Below, piece after piece: positions 4,633-11,290 of a DNA stretch of 11,290 nucleotides; position 1 is the first letter of the stretch, and every line of letters begins with the position of its first letter. Source of the stretch: 1XD8-76 sp051880335. Lineage in GTDB: Bacteria; Bacillota; Clostridia; Lachnospirales; Lachnospiraceae. The position numbers were made by a program, and so were the translations under genes. Below the pieces are notes generated by a model that ran no database searches, was not told the origin of the DNA, and was given only the letters and a program-made list of their open reading frames with translations. Where the stretch lies: the NCBI GenBank assembly GCA_051880335.1, contig JBJENT010000166.1, positions 1 to 11,290 of the forward strand, written 5' to 3'.

Positions 4633-7206
4633 TCTGGCTACAAGTTTTCCGTCTTCCACATCAATAAGAATGGTATCCTTTTCATGTAACACATCGGATA
4701 AGATTAATTTTGCAGAAAGTGTCTCAACATACTTCTGTATATATCGTTTCAGTGGTCTTGCACCATAGACTGGATCATATGCATTGTCCACAATAAACTT
4801 TTCTGACGCTTCTGTCAATTCAATCTTAAGTTCACGGTCACTCAGTCTCTTATTCAAATCCTGAATGATCAAGTGAATTATACCACCAATATTTTCTTTT
4901 GTCAGTGGCTTAAAGAGAATTGTCTCATCCAGTCGATTCAGGAATTCCGGTCTGAAATGATTCCGGAGTTCTGCTAATACCTGTTTTTCACAGGCTTCGC
5001 TGATGCTGCCATCTTCTTCAATGCCATCCAGCAGATATTCTGCACCGATATTGGAGGTCATGATCAAAATCGTGTTTTTGAAATCCACAGTCCTTCCCTG
5101 TGAATCGGTGACACGACCGTCATCCAATACCTGAAGGAGTACATTGAACACATCCGGATGTGCCTTTTCGATTTCATCAAACAGAACAACAGAATACGGT
5201 TTTCTTCTGACTGCTTCAGTCAGCTGCCCACCTTCTTCATAACCTACATATCCCGGAGGCGCTCCGATCAGTCTGGATACGGAATACTTCTCCATATACT
5301 CACTCATGTCAATTCGTACCATATTGTTCTCATCGTCAAACAGACTGGCGGCCAGTGCTTTGGCAAGCTCTGTTTTCCCCACACCGGTTGGTCCCAGGAA
5401 CAGGAAGGAACCGATTGGTTTGGTAGGATCTTTAATCCCTGCTTTGGAACGAATAATGGCTTCCGTTACTTTTTCCACACCTTCATCCTGTCCAATGACT
5501 CTCTTATGGAGTTCCTCATCCAGATGCAGTGTTTTATTTCTTTCACTTTCTGTCAGTTTGGCTACCGGTATTCCCGTCCATCTGGAAATAATCTTGGCAA
5601 TCTCTTCCTCTGTGACTTTTTCATGAACCAATGACAGATCCTTGTCTTTCACTGCTGCTTCTTCCACTTCCAACTGCTTTTTCAGCATTGGCAGTTTAGA
5701 ATACTGTAGTTCACCGGCCTTTTCATAATCACCGTTTCGCTGTGCGATCTCGATCTGTCCGTTTATACTCTCGATCTCTTCACGCAGCTTTGACAATTTA
5801 TCCACAGAGTTCTTTTCATTGTCCCACTGTGCTAACCGATTATTCAGCTCATCCTTTAGTTCTGCCAGCTCCTTGCGCAGATCTGCCAGACGTTCCTTAC
5901 TCAGATTGTCTTCTTCTTTTTTCAGGGCTGCCTCTTCGATTTCCATCTGCATAACACGCCGGTTCAGTTCATCCAGTTCAGCAGGCATGCTGTCCATTTC
6001 TGTTTTGATCAGGGCACAGGCTTCATCCACCAGGTCGATTGCTTTATCCGGCAGAAAACGATCGGAAATATATCTGCTGGACAGCGTAGCTGCACTGACC
6101 AGTGCATTGTCCATGATTTTTACACCATGGTATACTTCATAGCGGTCTTTCAGCCCTCTTAAAATAGAAATCGTATCTTCCACAGTGGGCTCATCTACCG
6201 TTACCGGCTGGAATCTTCTCTCCAGAGCCTGATCCTTTTCGATATACTGCCGGTATTCATCCAGCGTGGTGGCACCGATACAATGCAGTTCGCCTCTGGC
6301 CAGCATGGGCTTTAGCATATTCCCTGCATCCAGTGCACCATCTGTCTTGCCGGCTCCCACAATTGTATGAAGCTCATCGATGAAAAGTATGATCTGACCA
6401 TTTGAATTTTTCACATCATCCAGAACAGCTTTCAGTCGCTCTTCAAACTCACCACGATATTTTGCACCGGCAACCAATGCTCCCATATCCAGAGCAAATA
6501 TTTTCTTATCTTTTAAACCTTCCGGCACATCCCCTCGCACAATACGCTGGGCGAGTCCTTCTACTACCGCTGTTTTACCTACACCCGGTTCCCCGATAAG
6601 CACCGGATTATTCTTTGTTTTTCTGGACAAAATACGTACCACATTCCGGATTTCGTTATCTCGTCCGATGACCGGATCAAGCTTCTGATTTTTTGCCTTT
6701 TCTACCAGATCCTGCCCATATTTCTCCAGAGTATCATAAGTAGCTTCCGGGTTGTCCGAAGTCACTCTCTGATTTCCTCTTACCGTAGACAGTGCCTGCA
6801 AAAACCGCTCTCTGGTGATGCCAAATTCCTTGAAAATATCTTTTATTTCCTTATTTGGATAATGAATCATGGCCAGAAACAGATGCTCTACCGAGATATA
6901 CTCATCTCCCATCTGCTTTGCCTCGTCCTCAGCGCAGACCAGTACTTTATTCAGATCTTTTCCAACAAAGACCTGGCCACCCTGTACCTTTACTCTTTTT
7001 TCCACGCCCTGCAGCACTCTATTGGTAAAGTATTCTTTCTGAATCTCCATCTTTTCAATCAGCTTCAGAATCAGACTGTCTTCTATCGTCAAAAGGCTGT
7101 AAAGCAGATGCTCCTGCTCTATTTCCTGATTTCCGTATTCATATGCTAATTTTTCCGAGTCTTGCACTGACTGTAGGGACTTTTGTGTAAATTTTGAAAT
7201 GTTCAT
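4618..7206 (-). CDS. clpB: ATP-dependent chaperone ClpB (HSP100 disaggregase)
   Basis: 862 residues, close to the usual ClpB length. ClpB is a hexameric cytoplasmic AAA+ machine that works with DnaK to extract polypeptides from aggregates. Domains in order: Clp N-domain (about 1-145); AAA-1 with Walker A GEPGVGKT (205-212), Walker B ILFIDE (273-278) and pore loop KYRGEFE (Y250); the long coiled-coil middle domain (about 405-530) that separates ClpB from ClpA and ClpC; and AAA-2 with Walker A GPTGVGKT (605-612), pore loop GYVGYEEGG, Walker B VVLFDE (673-678) and a sensor-2 GARPLKR region (815-821). The start at 7206 is preferred over the in-frame ATG at 7248 because AAGGGAGG ends 7 nt before it. 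No ClpP-docking IGF/IGL-type loop stands out, consistent with a non-proteolytic role. A CIRCE element overlaps its promoter, so HrcA heat-shock control is expected. Confidence 0.98.
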   Translation of the reverse strand: MNISKFTQKSLQSVQDSEKLAYEYGNQEIEQEHLLYSLLTIEDSLILKLIEKMEIQKEYFTNRVLQGVEKRVKVQGGQVFVGKDLNKVLVCAEDEAKQMGDEYISVEHLFLAMIHYPNKEIKDIFKEFGITRERFLQALSTVRGNQRVTSDNPEATYDTLEKYGQDLVEKAKNQKLDPVIGRDNEIRNVVRILSRKTKNNPVLIGEPGVGKTAVVEGLAQRIVRGDVPEGLKDKKIFALDMGALVAGAKYRGEFEERLKAVLDDVKNSNGQIILFIDELHTIVGAGKTDGALDAGNMLKPMLARGELHCIGATTLDEYRQYIEKDQALERRFQPVTVDEPTVEDTISILRGLKDRYEVYHGVKIMDNALVSAATLSSRYISDRFLPDKAIDLVDEACALIKTEMDSMPAELDELNRRVMQMEIEEAALKKEEDNLSKERLADLRKELAELKDELNNRLAQWDNEKNSVDKLSKLREEIESINGQIEIAQRNGDYEKAGELQYSKLPMLKKQLEVEEAAVKDKDLSLVHEKVTEEEIAKIISRWTGIPVAKLTESERNKTLHLDEELHKRVIGQDEGVEKVTEAIIRSKAGIKDPTKPIGSFLFLGPTGVGKTELAKALAASLFDDENNMVRIDMSEYMEKYSVSRLIGAPPGYVGYEEGGQLTEAVRRKPYSVVLFDEIEKAHPDVFNVLLQVLDDGRVTDSQGRTVDFKNTILIMTSNIGAEYLLDGIEEDGSISEACEKQVLAELRNHFRPEFLNRLDETILFKPLTKENIGGIIHLIIQDLNKRLSDRELKIELTEASEKFIVDNAYDPVYGARPLKRYIQKYVETLSAKLILSDVLHEKDTILIDVEDGKLVARRKAQ

Positions 7207-7272
7207 AAAAAAACCTCCCTTCGAAAACGCCTTCAGCATATCCGGCAATTCTTAATTTCTTATTACGACTCT

Positions 7273-7301
7273 AAATTAGCACCTGTTGTTAGCACTGTCA
7301 A
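7273..7301 (-). promoter_or_regulatory. Sigma-A promoter of clpB
   Basis: On the minus strand, a perfect TTGACA (7301-7296), a 17-nt spacer and TAATTT (7278-7273) with a TG one base upstream (extended -10, TGCTAATTT). The predicted start is near 7266, leaving a leader of about 60 nt. The -35 is embedded in the CIRCE element. Confidence 0.7.
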
Positions 7302-7315
7302 GAGGCGAGTGCTAA
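7289..7315. promoter_or_regulatory. CIRCE element (HrcA operator) of clpB
   Basis: TTAGCACTG, 9 nt, GAGTGCTAA. This matches the HrcA operator consensus TTAGCACTC-N9-GAGTGCTAA at 17 of 18 arm positions. The arms flank the clpB -35 box, so HrcA bound here would exclude RNA polymerase. An additional TTAGCACC half-site lies at 7276-7283. Confidence 0.92.
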
Positions 7316-7400
7316 TTATTTATGAACTTTTTAGATTTCTATCGCAAGAGAATTTTCTCTGGCAGAACAAGTTTCTCGAACACTATCTTTATGCCTTTTG

Positions 7401-7586
7401 TCACCCTTCCTCAATCGCTGCAACAGGGCAGCTGTTCATCGCTTCACCTGCTTTATCCATATGGTCTGGCTCTACCTCGTTTTCAGTTGCGCTGGCAACG
7501 CCTTCTCCTGTCATTTCAAATACTTCCGGACAGATGCTTTCACACAATCCACATCCGATGCAGTTCTCATTTACAAAATATCTCAT
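7401..7586 (-). CDS. Small 4Fe-4S ferredoxin
   Basis: 61 residues with MRYFVNENCIGCGLCESICP at the start and SCPVAAIEE near the end. C9, C12, C15 and the distant C53 are the expected ligands of a single [4Fe-4S] cluster. C19, in the CP that follows, is a fifth Cys, as in Desulfovibrio gigas-type ferredoxins, but no obvious partner Cys for a disulfide is present. It is an acidic soluble electron carrier; its redox partner cannot be told from the neighbours. An AAAGGAGAG lies just upstream of the ATG at 7586. It sits between a terminator on its upstream side and the clpB promoter region on its downstream side, so it is probably a one-gene unit, possibly with the overlapping leader ORF. Confidence 0.93.
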   Translation of the reverse strand: MRYFVNENCIGCGLCESICPEVFEMTGEGVASATENEVEPDHMDKAGEAMNSCPVAAIEEG

Positions 7587-7632
7587 TATTTCTCTCCTTT
7601 TTTGTTACGGTTTTGGTATAAAGTATTCCCAT
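7567..7632 (-). CDS. Possible 21-codon leader ORF overlapping the ferredoxin start
   Basis: ATG at 7632 follows a strong GGGAGG (7646-7641) with an 8-nt spacer. The frame reads MGILYTKTVTKKERNNEIFCK, runs through the ferredoxin ribosome binding site and ATG in another frame, and stops at 7569-7567, 18 nt inside the ferredoxin gene. The strong SD is the main evidence. It could be a translated leader coupled to ferredoxin, or a chance ORF. There is no known family. Confidence 0.35.
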   Translation of the reverse strand: MGILYTKTVTKKERNNEIFCK

Positions 7633-7675
7633 CTTCCACGCCTCCCTAAACAGAATTTTCGAAGAAATGCCCTAT

Positions 7676-7709
7676 AAAAAACTGCCAGACCCATTATGGA
7701 ATCTGACAG
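7676..7709 (-). terminator. Intrinsic terminator after the EAL gene
   Basis: On the minus strand, CTGTCAGA and TCTGGCAG form an 8-bp stem (one G-U pair), extendable by weak pairs around a 6-nt loop, followed immediately by TTTTTTAT. It lies about 20 nt after the EAL-gene stop and isolates that gene from the ferredoxin. Confidence 0.82.
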
Positions 7710-7730
7710 CCATCATACTTTTAGTACTTT

Positions 7731-9632
7731 TCATCCTTTTTTACTCAGGAAACGCCCCAGCTGCATCATTGGAACAGGTTCTGAATATTTGAATCCCTGT
7801 AAATACTGTGCATTCATATTTTCACATCTTTGCTCATCATCCTCGGTTTCTACACCTTCAAACAGCACCTGATAATTTGCACGGGTAAAAATATCCGAAA
7901 AGCTTCCGACCAGATCTCTGGAATTTGCATCCCGTCCTGATAAAATAGTAAGCGACCTGTCGAACTTGATGATGTCCACAGGCAGTTCAATAATACGTTC
8001 AAAATTGGAATAACCTGTCCCAAAATCATCCAGATAGAAACGAATGCCATGCTTTTGAAGCCTGCACATAATCTGTTTCATGATTTCAAAATCGGTCTCA
8101 TTTCTGCTCTCTGTCAGTTCCACTGCGATCTTTTCATAAGGCACCTGGTTTTTGTCCATAATTTCCAACAGTTCATCGCAGAAATGCACATCCTTCAACT
8201 CCATAATAGAGAAGTTAACAGAAACCCGGCTTAGTTCATAGCCTTCCTCTTCCAGTTTTCTGATATTCTGGCAGGTTTTATTTAAAACGATCCTGCTTAT
8301 GGTGTGAATCATTTCATGCTTTTCTGCAAGGGGTATCACTAGATTTGGCATAACAATACCAAGCTTCGGCAGATTCAGACGCATAAGTACTTCAGCCGAT
8401 GAAAAAACCCCTGTTTTGGTATTCAGAACCGGCTGACAGTATACCCGAACCCTTTCATCTTCTAAATCACCCTTTTCATTGATATCATTTAGCTGTTCCA
8501 AAACATACTTCATCTGCAGAAAAGCATCTACATCCTCTTTACTGCTATATGCCACACTATTAATAGGCAGTTTTTCTTCTATGAACTCATCCAGAGCCAT
8601 ATAATCCTCTCCGGAAACCAGCCTTGGATCTGAATAGATGATTACCAGCCTGTAATCAATTTTGAATCGTTGGTATAGTTCATAGAAATCCTCCAGCATC
8701 TGAGGAATCTTCTTTTCAGCATCCGGATTCAGATCTTTTCGAAAAAGCATTACAAATTTTCCATCCCGCATACGGAATGTACAGGGCTTATAAAAAAACT
8801 GCTCATTAAAATGAAAAAAGTGTTCTATTAACTGCTTCATCCTTTTGACGCTGATATCTCTCAGATATAAGCTGATCATCATAAACTCTTTCCCGTTTAA
8901 TTCCCTGGTATAATTTCCAAAAGCTCTGGAATCCAATGTTCCGGTTTCCACATCATAAGAATTATAATGGAATAAAAACAGAACAGCTAACATAGGAAAC
9001 AGGAAAGTGATACAGGTATAGGATGTGCTCATAAGCTGATACTGCATTGTCATAACGAGAACAGATATCAGCAGAATCTTCATGATACACCAAAACATTT
9101 TGGATATCATTTTTCTTCGATAAGAAATCATAATCCACAGTATGAGGAATATGTAATAAATATAAACATTCCGGAAAGGATCCGTGAAATAATTCTGATG
9201 AATCTGAAGTTCGGAATCAATATAGAAGCCATAATGTGTCCATGGTGCAGTGATTTCTGCAACCGCTCCAACTACTGCCCCTAACCAGATGAAAAACTGC
9301 AGCATATGTCTTCTGCTAAAGTTCACGTCCATGGTATGACCCAGATAATAGCAGAAGATAACAAATAAAAGCATTAGGCTGATATAAAAGCCATTCCGGA
9401 AAAAATAAATCCAGAACGTATTGCCCGATGTCATACTATCCAGCAGAATATGATAGGTAATGTCGGAAAAAGCTGCAAAAGAAATAAACCCAGTCGCAGA
9501 AGCAAAAAGAAACAGACTCTTTTGTTTCTGCGTATAACTGGATCGCAATATGATCTGAAAAATGATGCAGAATACAATCGTACATACATCTGCAACAGGA
9601 TTGTAATTTTGATAGAATAAAATATCAGTCAT
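7731..9632 (-). CDS. Membrane protein with degenerate GGDEF-like region and EAL phosphodiesterase domain
   Basis: 633 residues. Residues 1-222 hold about seven hydrophobic segments (near 13-30, 40-58, 75-97, 110-128, 155-170, 180-196 and 204-222), forming a membrane sensor module of unknown ligand. Residues about 228-370 resemble a GGDEF fold, starting with DVETGTLDSRAF, but the signature loop reads FRMRDGKFVMLF, so no cyclase activity is expected. The C-terminal EAL domain (about 392-628) keeps the residues known to be needed for cyclic-di-GMP hydrolysis: E414 in EVL, N473, E505 in VELTES, D535/D536 in DDFGTG, K556, E592 and Q612. It should hydrolyse c-di-GMP to pGpG at the cytoplasmic face. 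The start at 9632 is supported by GGAGG 6 nt upstream. It appears monocistronic, with a candidate promoter upstream and a clear terminator downstream. Output in this organism is unknown; motility or biofilm control is the usual role. Confidence 0.93.
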   Translation of the reverse strand: MTDILFYQNYNPVADVCTIVFCIIFQIILRSSYTQKQKSLFLFASATGFISFAAFSDITYHILLDSMTSGNTFWIYFFRNGFYISLMLLFVIFCYYLGHTMDVNFSRRHMLQFFIWLGAVVGAVAEITAPWTHYGFYIDSELQIHQNYFTDPFRNVYIYYIFLILWIMISYRRKMISKMFWCIMKILLISVLVMTMQYQLMSTSYTCITFLFPMLAVLFLFHYNSYDVETGTLDSRAFGNYTRELNGKEFMMISLYLRDISVKRMKQLIEHFFHFNEQFFYKPCTFRMRDGKFVMLFRKDLNPDAEKKIPQMLEDFYELYQRFKIDYRLVIIYSDPRLVSGEDYMALDEFIEEKLPINSVAYSSKEDVDAFLQMKYVLEQLNDINEKGDLEDERVRVYCQPVLNTKTGVFSSAEVLMRLNLPKLGIVMPNLVIPLAEKHEMIHTISRIVLNKTCQNIRKLEEEGYELSRVSVNFSIMELKDVHFCDELLEIMDKNQVPYEKIAVELTESRNETDFEIMKQIMCRLQKHGIRFYLDDFGTGYSNFERIIELPVDIIKFDRSLTILSGRDANSRDLVGSFSDIFTRANYQVLFEGVETEDDEQRCENMNAQYLQGFKYSEPVPMMQLGRFLSKKG

Positions 9633-9661
9633 GAAAGACCTCCGGAAAACCTCTTTTTTTT

Positions 9662-9690
9662 ACTATAAAACGACAGGGCAAAAATATCCA
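9662..9690 (-). promoter_or_regulatory. Candidate promoter of the EAL gene
   Basis: On the minus strand, TGGATA (9690-9685, 4 of 6), a 17-nt spacer and TATAGT (9667-9662, 5 of 6). The predicted start is close to 9655, just upstream of the SD. The -35 is weak, so this is tentative. Confidence 0.4.
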
Positions 9691-9700
9691 GTATTTTCAT

Positions 9701-9820
9701 TTTATTCCCGGCATTTCCGTTTTCTTCTTTGTTCTTTCAATCTGCCCCTTGTCTTTTCCGGCTTCTTCTCTGTTTTTCAGCCTATTCTTTATCTTTTCCG
9801 GTTTCTTCTTTTTCTTCCTG
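9701..9820. repeat. Three degenerate 40-nt repeats at the 3' end of the permease gene
   Basis: Blocks 9701-9740, 9741-9780 and 9781-9820 share a core at roughly the same phase. The last two share TCTTTTCCGG-y-TTCTTCT (9752-9769 and 9792-9809, 17 of 18 identical, period 40). The first is weaker (ATTTCCGTTTTCTTCT). The rightmost copy encodes the permease tail EETGKDKE; the others lie past its stop codon. On the minus strand the region is purine-rich. Confidence 0.6.
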
Positions 9821-10966
9821 TAATAATTTCAGATCTTCCGGCTGAAACCTTCTGTATTTATTCAGCCCAACTACCAGTATGCGGATACTGTTGATCACCG
9901 TATCAAACACTCCTGCCTGATACATATTCAGCAGAATAATACCAATAGGCACTGCAATAATAAGTCCTACAAGTCCACCAAACTTATAACCGATATATAA
10001 CAGGAAAAGGGTAGGAACAGGAGAAATTCCCACCATGTCTCCTACGATCTTTGGCTGTATAATCTGACGAAAGACCTGAGCAACTGCCCAGATAATCATC
10101 AGCCCTACTGCCATCCGGTATTCCCGTCCCAAAAGCATGATCGCAGCCCAGGGCCACAGAACAGTTCCTGCCCCAAAAACCGGAAGCAGGTCCACAAATG
10201 CAATACCTGCAGCTACCAGGAATGCAGAATGTACCCGTAGAATAAGAAGCCCCACTACCAAAATCACATACACCATAAGTTCTATTTTAAGCTGGGCTTT
10301 AAAATAGCCTCCCAGAGCAGAGCTCATACCTTTCTGGATCATCCTGCAATACTTCTGTACTCCTGCCGGCAGATAATCATGAAAGAAATTATGCATGCTT
10401 GCTCTTTCCGCTGTAAAGAAATAGGCCGACAGAAATGCCATAATTACGGCAATAAAGACACTTGGTAACTGTTTGGCCATATTGCCGATTTTAATAAAAG
10501 ATGGATTTCCTGCATTTGCAATGAGATTTCCTAAAGACTGTTCCGTTCCTTCGATCAGACTGTCCCAGATTTCCTGCATTTCAACCGGAAGCTTTTCATA
10601 TACTCCGGCCATGCTGATACTGATTTCATTGATTTCCCTTTTAAATCGGGAAATAACCTCCGGCAGTTCGTCAATCAAGGTTTTGACCTGCTCAGTCAGG
10701 ATAAGTCCTCCGAAATAAATTGCCATAAGTATCATAGCAAGAACAAAGATGATCACACATACTGTTCCTGCTTTCCTTTTGATTTTCAGTCGTTCTTCCA
10801 GAAATCTGACCGGAGCTGCTGCCAGTGCAGAAAGAATAAGTCCTATTACAAAAGGCATAAAAAAAGAAAGGCATCTTGGCAGCACCGTTATCATAAGAAT
10901 TCCTATCATAACAGCAATCGACAAATTAATAATTGCCTTTCCATAAGTTCTTCTTCTATTTTCCAA
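9782..10966 (-). CDS. AI-2E family transporter, YtvI-like membrane protein
   Basis: 394 residues from a TTG at 10966, chosen because GGGAGG ends 8 nt upstream of it. The longer frame from an ATG at 11026 would overlap ysxC by 38 nt, has no obvious SD, and adds an unlikely basic extension. It has the AI-2E/PerM layout: paired N-terminal hydrophobic segments (about 11-50), another near 67-90, a polar extracytoplasmic stretch (about 91-165), then a C-terminal cluster of membrane segments. The signature DLLPVFGAGTVLWPWA (259-274) and RQIIQPKIVGD (300-310) match the YtvI branch, named for a Bacillus sporulation membrane protein. The substrate is not known for this branch, and sporulation use here is unproven. 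The C-terminus is a charged tail (LLQEEKEETGKDKE). It starts 22 nt after the ysxC stop and is probably cotranscribed with it. Confidence 0.9.
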   Translation of the reverse strand: MENRRRTYGKAIINLSIAVMIGILMITVLPRCLSFFMPFVIGLILSALAAAPVRFLEERLKIKRKAGTVCVIIFVLAMILMAIYFGGLILTEQVKTLIDELPEVISRFKREINEISISMAGVYEKLPVEMQEIWDSLIEGTEQSLGNLIANAGNPSFIKIGNMAKQLPSVFIAVIMAFLSAYFFTAERASMHNFFHDYLPAGVQKYCRMIQKGMSSALGGYFKAQLKIELMVYVILVVGLLILRVHSAFLVAAGIAFVDLLPVFGAGTVLWPWAAIMLLGREYRMAVGLMIIWAVAQVFRQIIQPKIVGDMVGISPVPTLFLLYIGYKFGGLVGLIIAVPIGIILLNMYQAGVFDTVINSIRILVVGLNKYRRFQPEDLKLLQEEKEETGKDKE

Positions 10967-10988
10967 ATGAACCACCTCCCGAATCCCT

Positions 10989-11290
10989 TTACTCCTGGGA
11001 CTGCGCGAATTCTTCATCATCCTCATAGAAATGTTCTATCATATCATCAAGCAGCTCATAGATTTCCTCTCTGCCCTGTTTGGTCTGTGCAGAAAAAGGA
11101 ATGACAATAGTGTCTTCAACTACTTCAAGCCCGTTTTTAATCATTTTGATATGCTTTTGCAACTGGCTTCGTTTTATCTTGTCCATTTTGGTTGCAATGA
11201 TGATGGGATGATAACCCTGCTCAATGATCCAATTGTACATCTGCCTGTCATTGGCAGATGGCTCATGTCTTATATCAATCAGCAGAAATA
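10989..11290 (-). CDS. ysxC: Ribosome biogenesis GTPase YsxC/EngB, C-terminal part (5' end beyond window)
   Basis: The frame is open from the right edge (first full codon at 11288) to a TAA at 10991-10989, giving 99 complete in-window codons. It starts LLIDIRHEPSANDRQM, the conserved stretch after the G3 region of EngB. The ATG at 11240 is therefore internal. The G4 motif reads TKMD (in IIIATKMDKI), the normal TKxD form of this family, and G5 is the SA of IPFSAQTKQG. YsxC/EngB is an essential TRAFAC-class GTPase that binds the maturing 50S ribosomal subunit. The C-terminus is acidic (EDDEEFAQSQE). The G1 to G3 motifs lie outside the window. Confidence 0.95.
   Translation of the reverse strand, partial: FLLIDIRHEPSANDRQMYNWIIEQGYHPIIIATKMDKIKRSQLQKHIKMIKNGLEVVEDTIVIPFSAQTKQGREEIYELLDDMIEHFYEDDEEFAQSQE

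Noticed and set aside
5158..5634. Plus-strand ORFs opposite clpB
   Set aside because: Antisense shadows of conserved clpB AAA-2 and linker codons; no protein family recognised.
7347..7360. Palindrome AGAGAATTTTCTCT as a ferredoxin terminator
   Set aside because: Only a 6-bp A/T-rich stem with a 2-nt loop and no following U-tract on the minus strand.
10967..11026. ATG start of the permease at 11026
   Set aside because: It would overlap ysxC and has no SD at a good distance; the TTG at 10966 has GGGAGG 8 nt upstream.
11160..11190. Unusual TKMD instead of NKxD in the ysxC G4 motif
   Set aside because: TKxD is the normal form in the EngB/YsxC family.

Overview
The window looks like a chromosomal segment from a Gram-positive Clostridia member, most likely Lachnospiraceae. 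This rests on the DUF4364 and DUF4250 proteins typical of that group, a CIRCE-controlled clpB, a YtvI-like permease, strong AGGAGG-type ribosome binding sites and moderate-to-low GC. The assignment is inferred from content; no rRNA or tRNA gene is present to fix it.

Layout. Only the left-edge gene is on the plus strand: a DUF4364 winged-helix protein, 5'-truncated by the window edge and ended by an intrinsic terminator. Everything else reads leftward on the minus strand. In transcription order from the right edge the genes are: the 3' part of the ribosome-assembly GTPase ysxC/engB; an AI-2E/YtvI-like permease with a probable TTG start; a membrane-anchored EAL phosphodiesterase with its own terminator; a small 4Fe-4S ferredoxin preceded by a possible 21-codon leader ORF; clpB; a 57-residue DUF4250 protein; a membrane-anchored NodB-type polysaccharide deacetylase; a toxin-antitoxin pair; and rarA/mgsA, which converges on the DUF4364 gene.

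The accessory element is the AT-rich pair at 1935-3473. A 144-residue putative MqsR-like toxin is followed by a 341-residue antitoxin. The antitoxin joins an MqsA-like N-terminus and HTH to a SocA/Panacea domain. The antitoxin Shine-Dalgarno lies on the toxin stop codon. The operon has a good sigma-A promoter with a 16-bp palindrome at the expected transcription start, a layout that suggests autoregulation. One of the four Cys ligands expected from MqsA is missing.

The other genes are housekeeping: stress disaggregation (clpB), replication-fork maintenance (rarA), ribosome assembly (ysxC), cyclic-di-GMP turnover (EAL), envelope modification (deacetylase) and electron transfer (ferredoxin). 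Features worth a second look are a degenerate tandem repeat of about 15 nt between DUF4250 and the deacetylase, direct repeats straddling the 3' ends of clpB and the permease gene, and an extra half-site beside the clpB CIRCE element.
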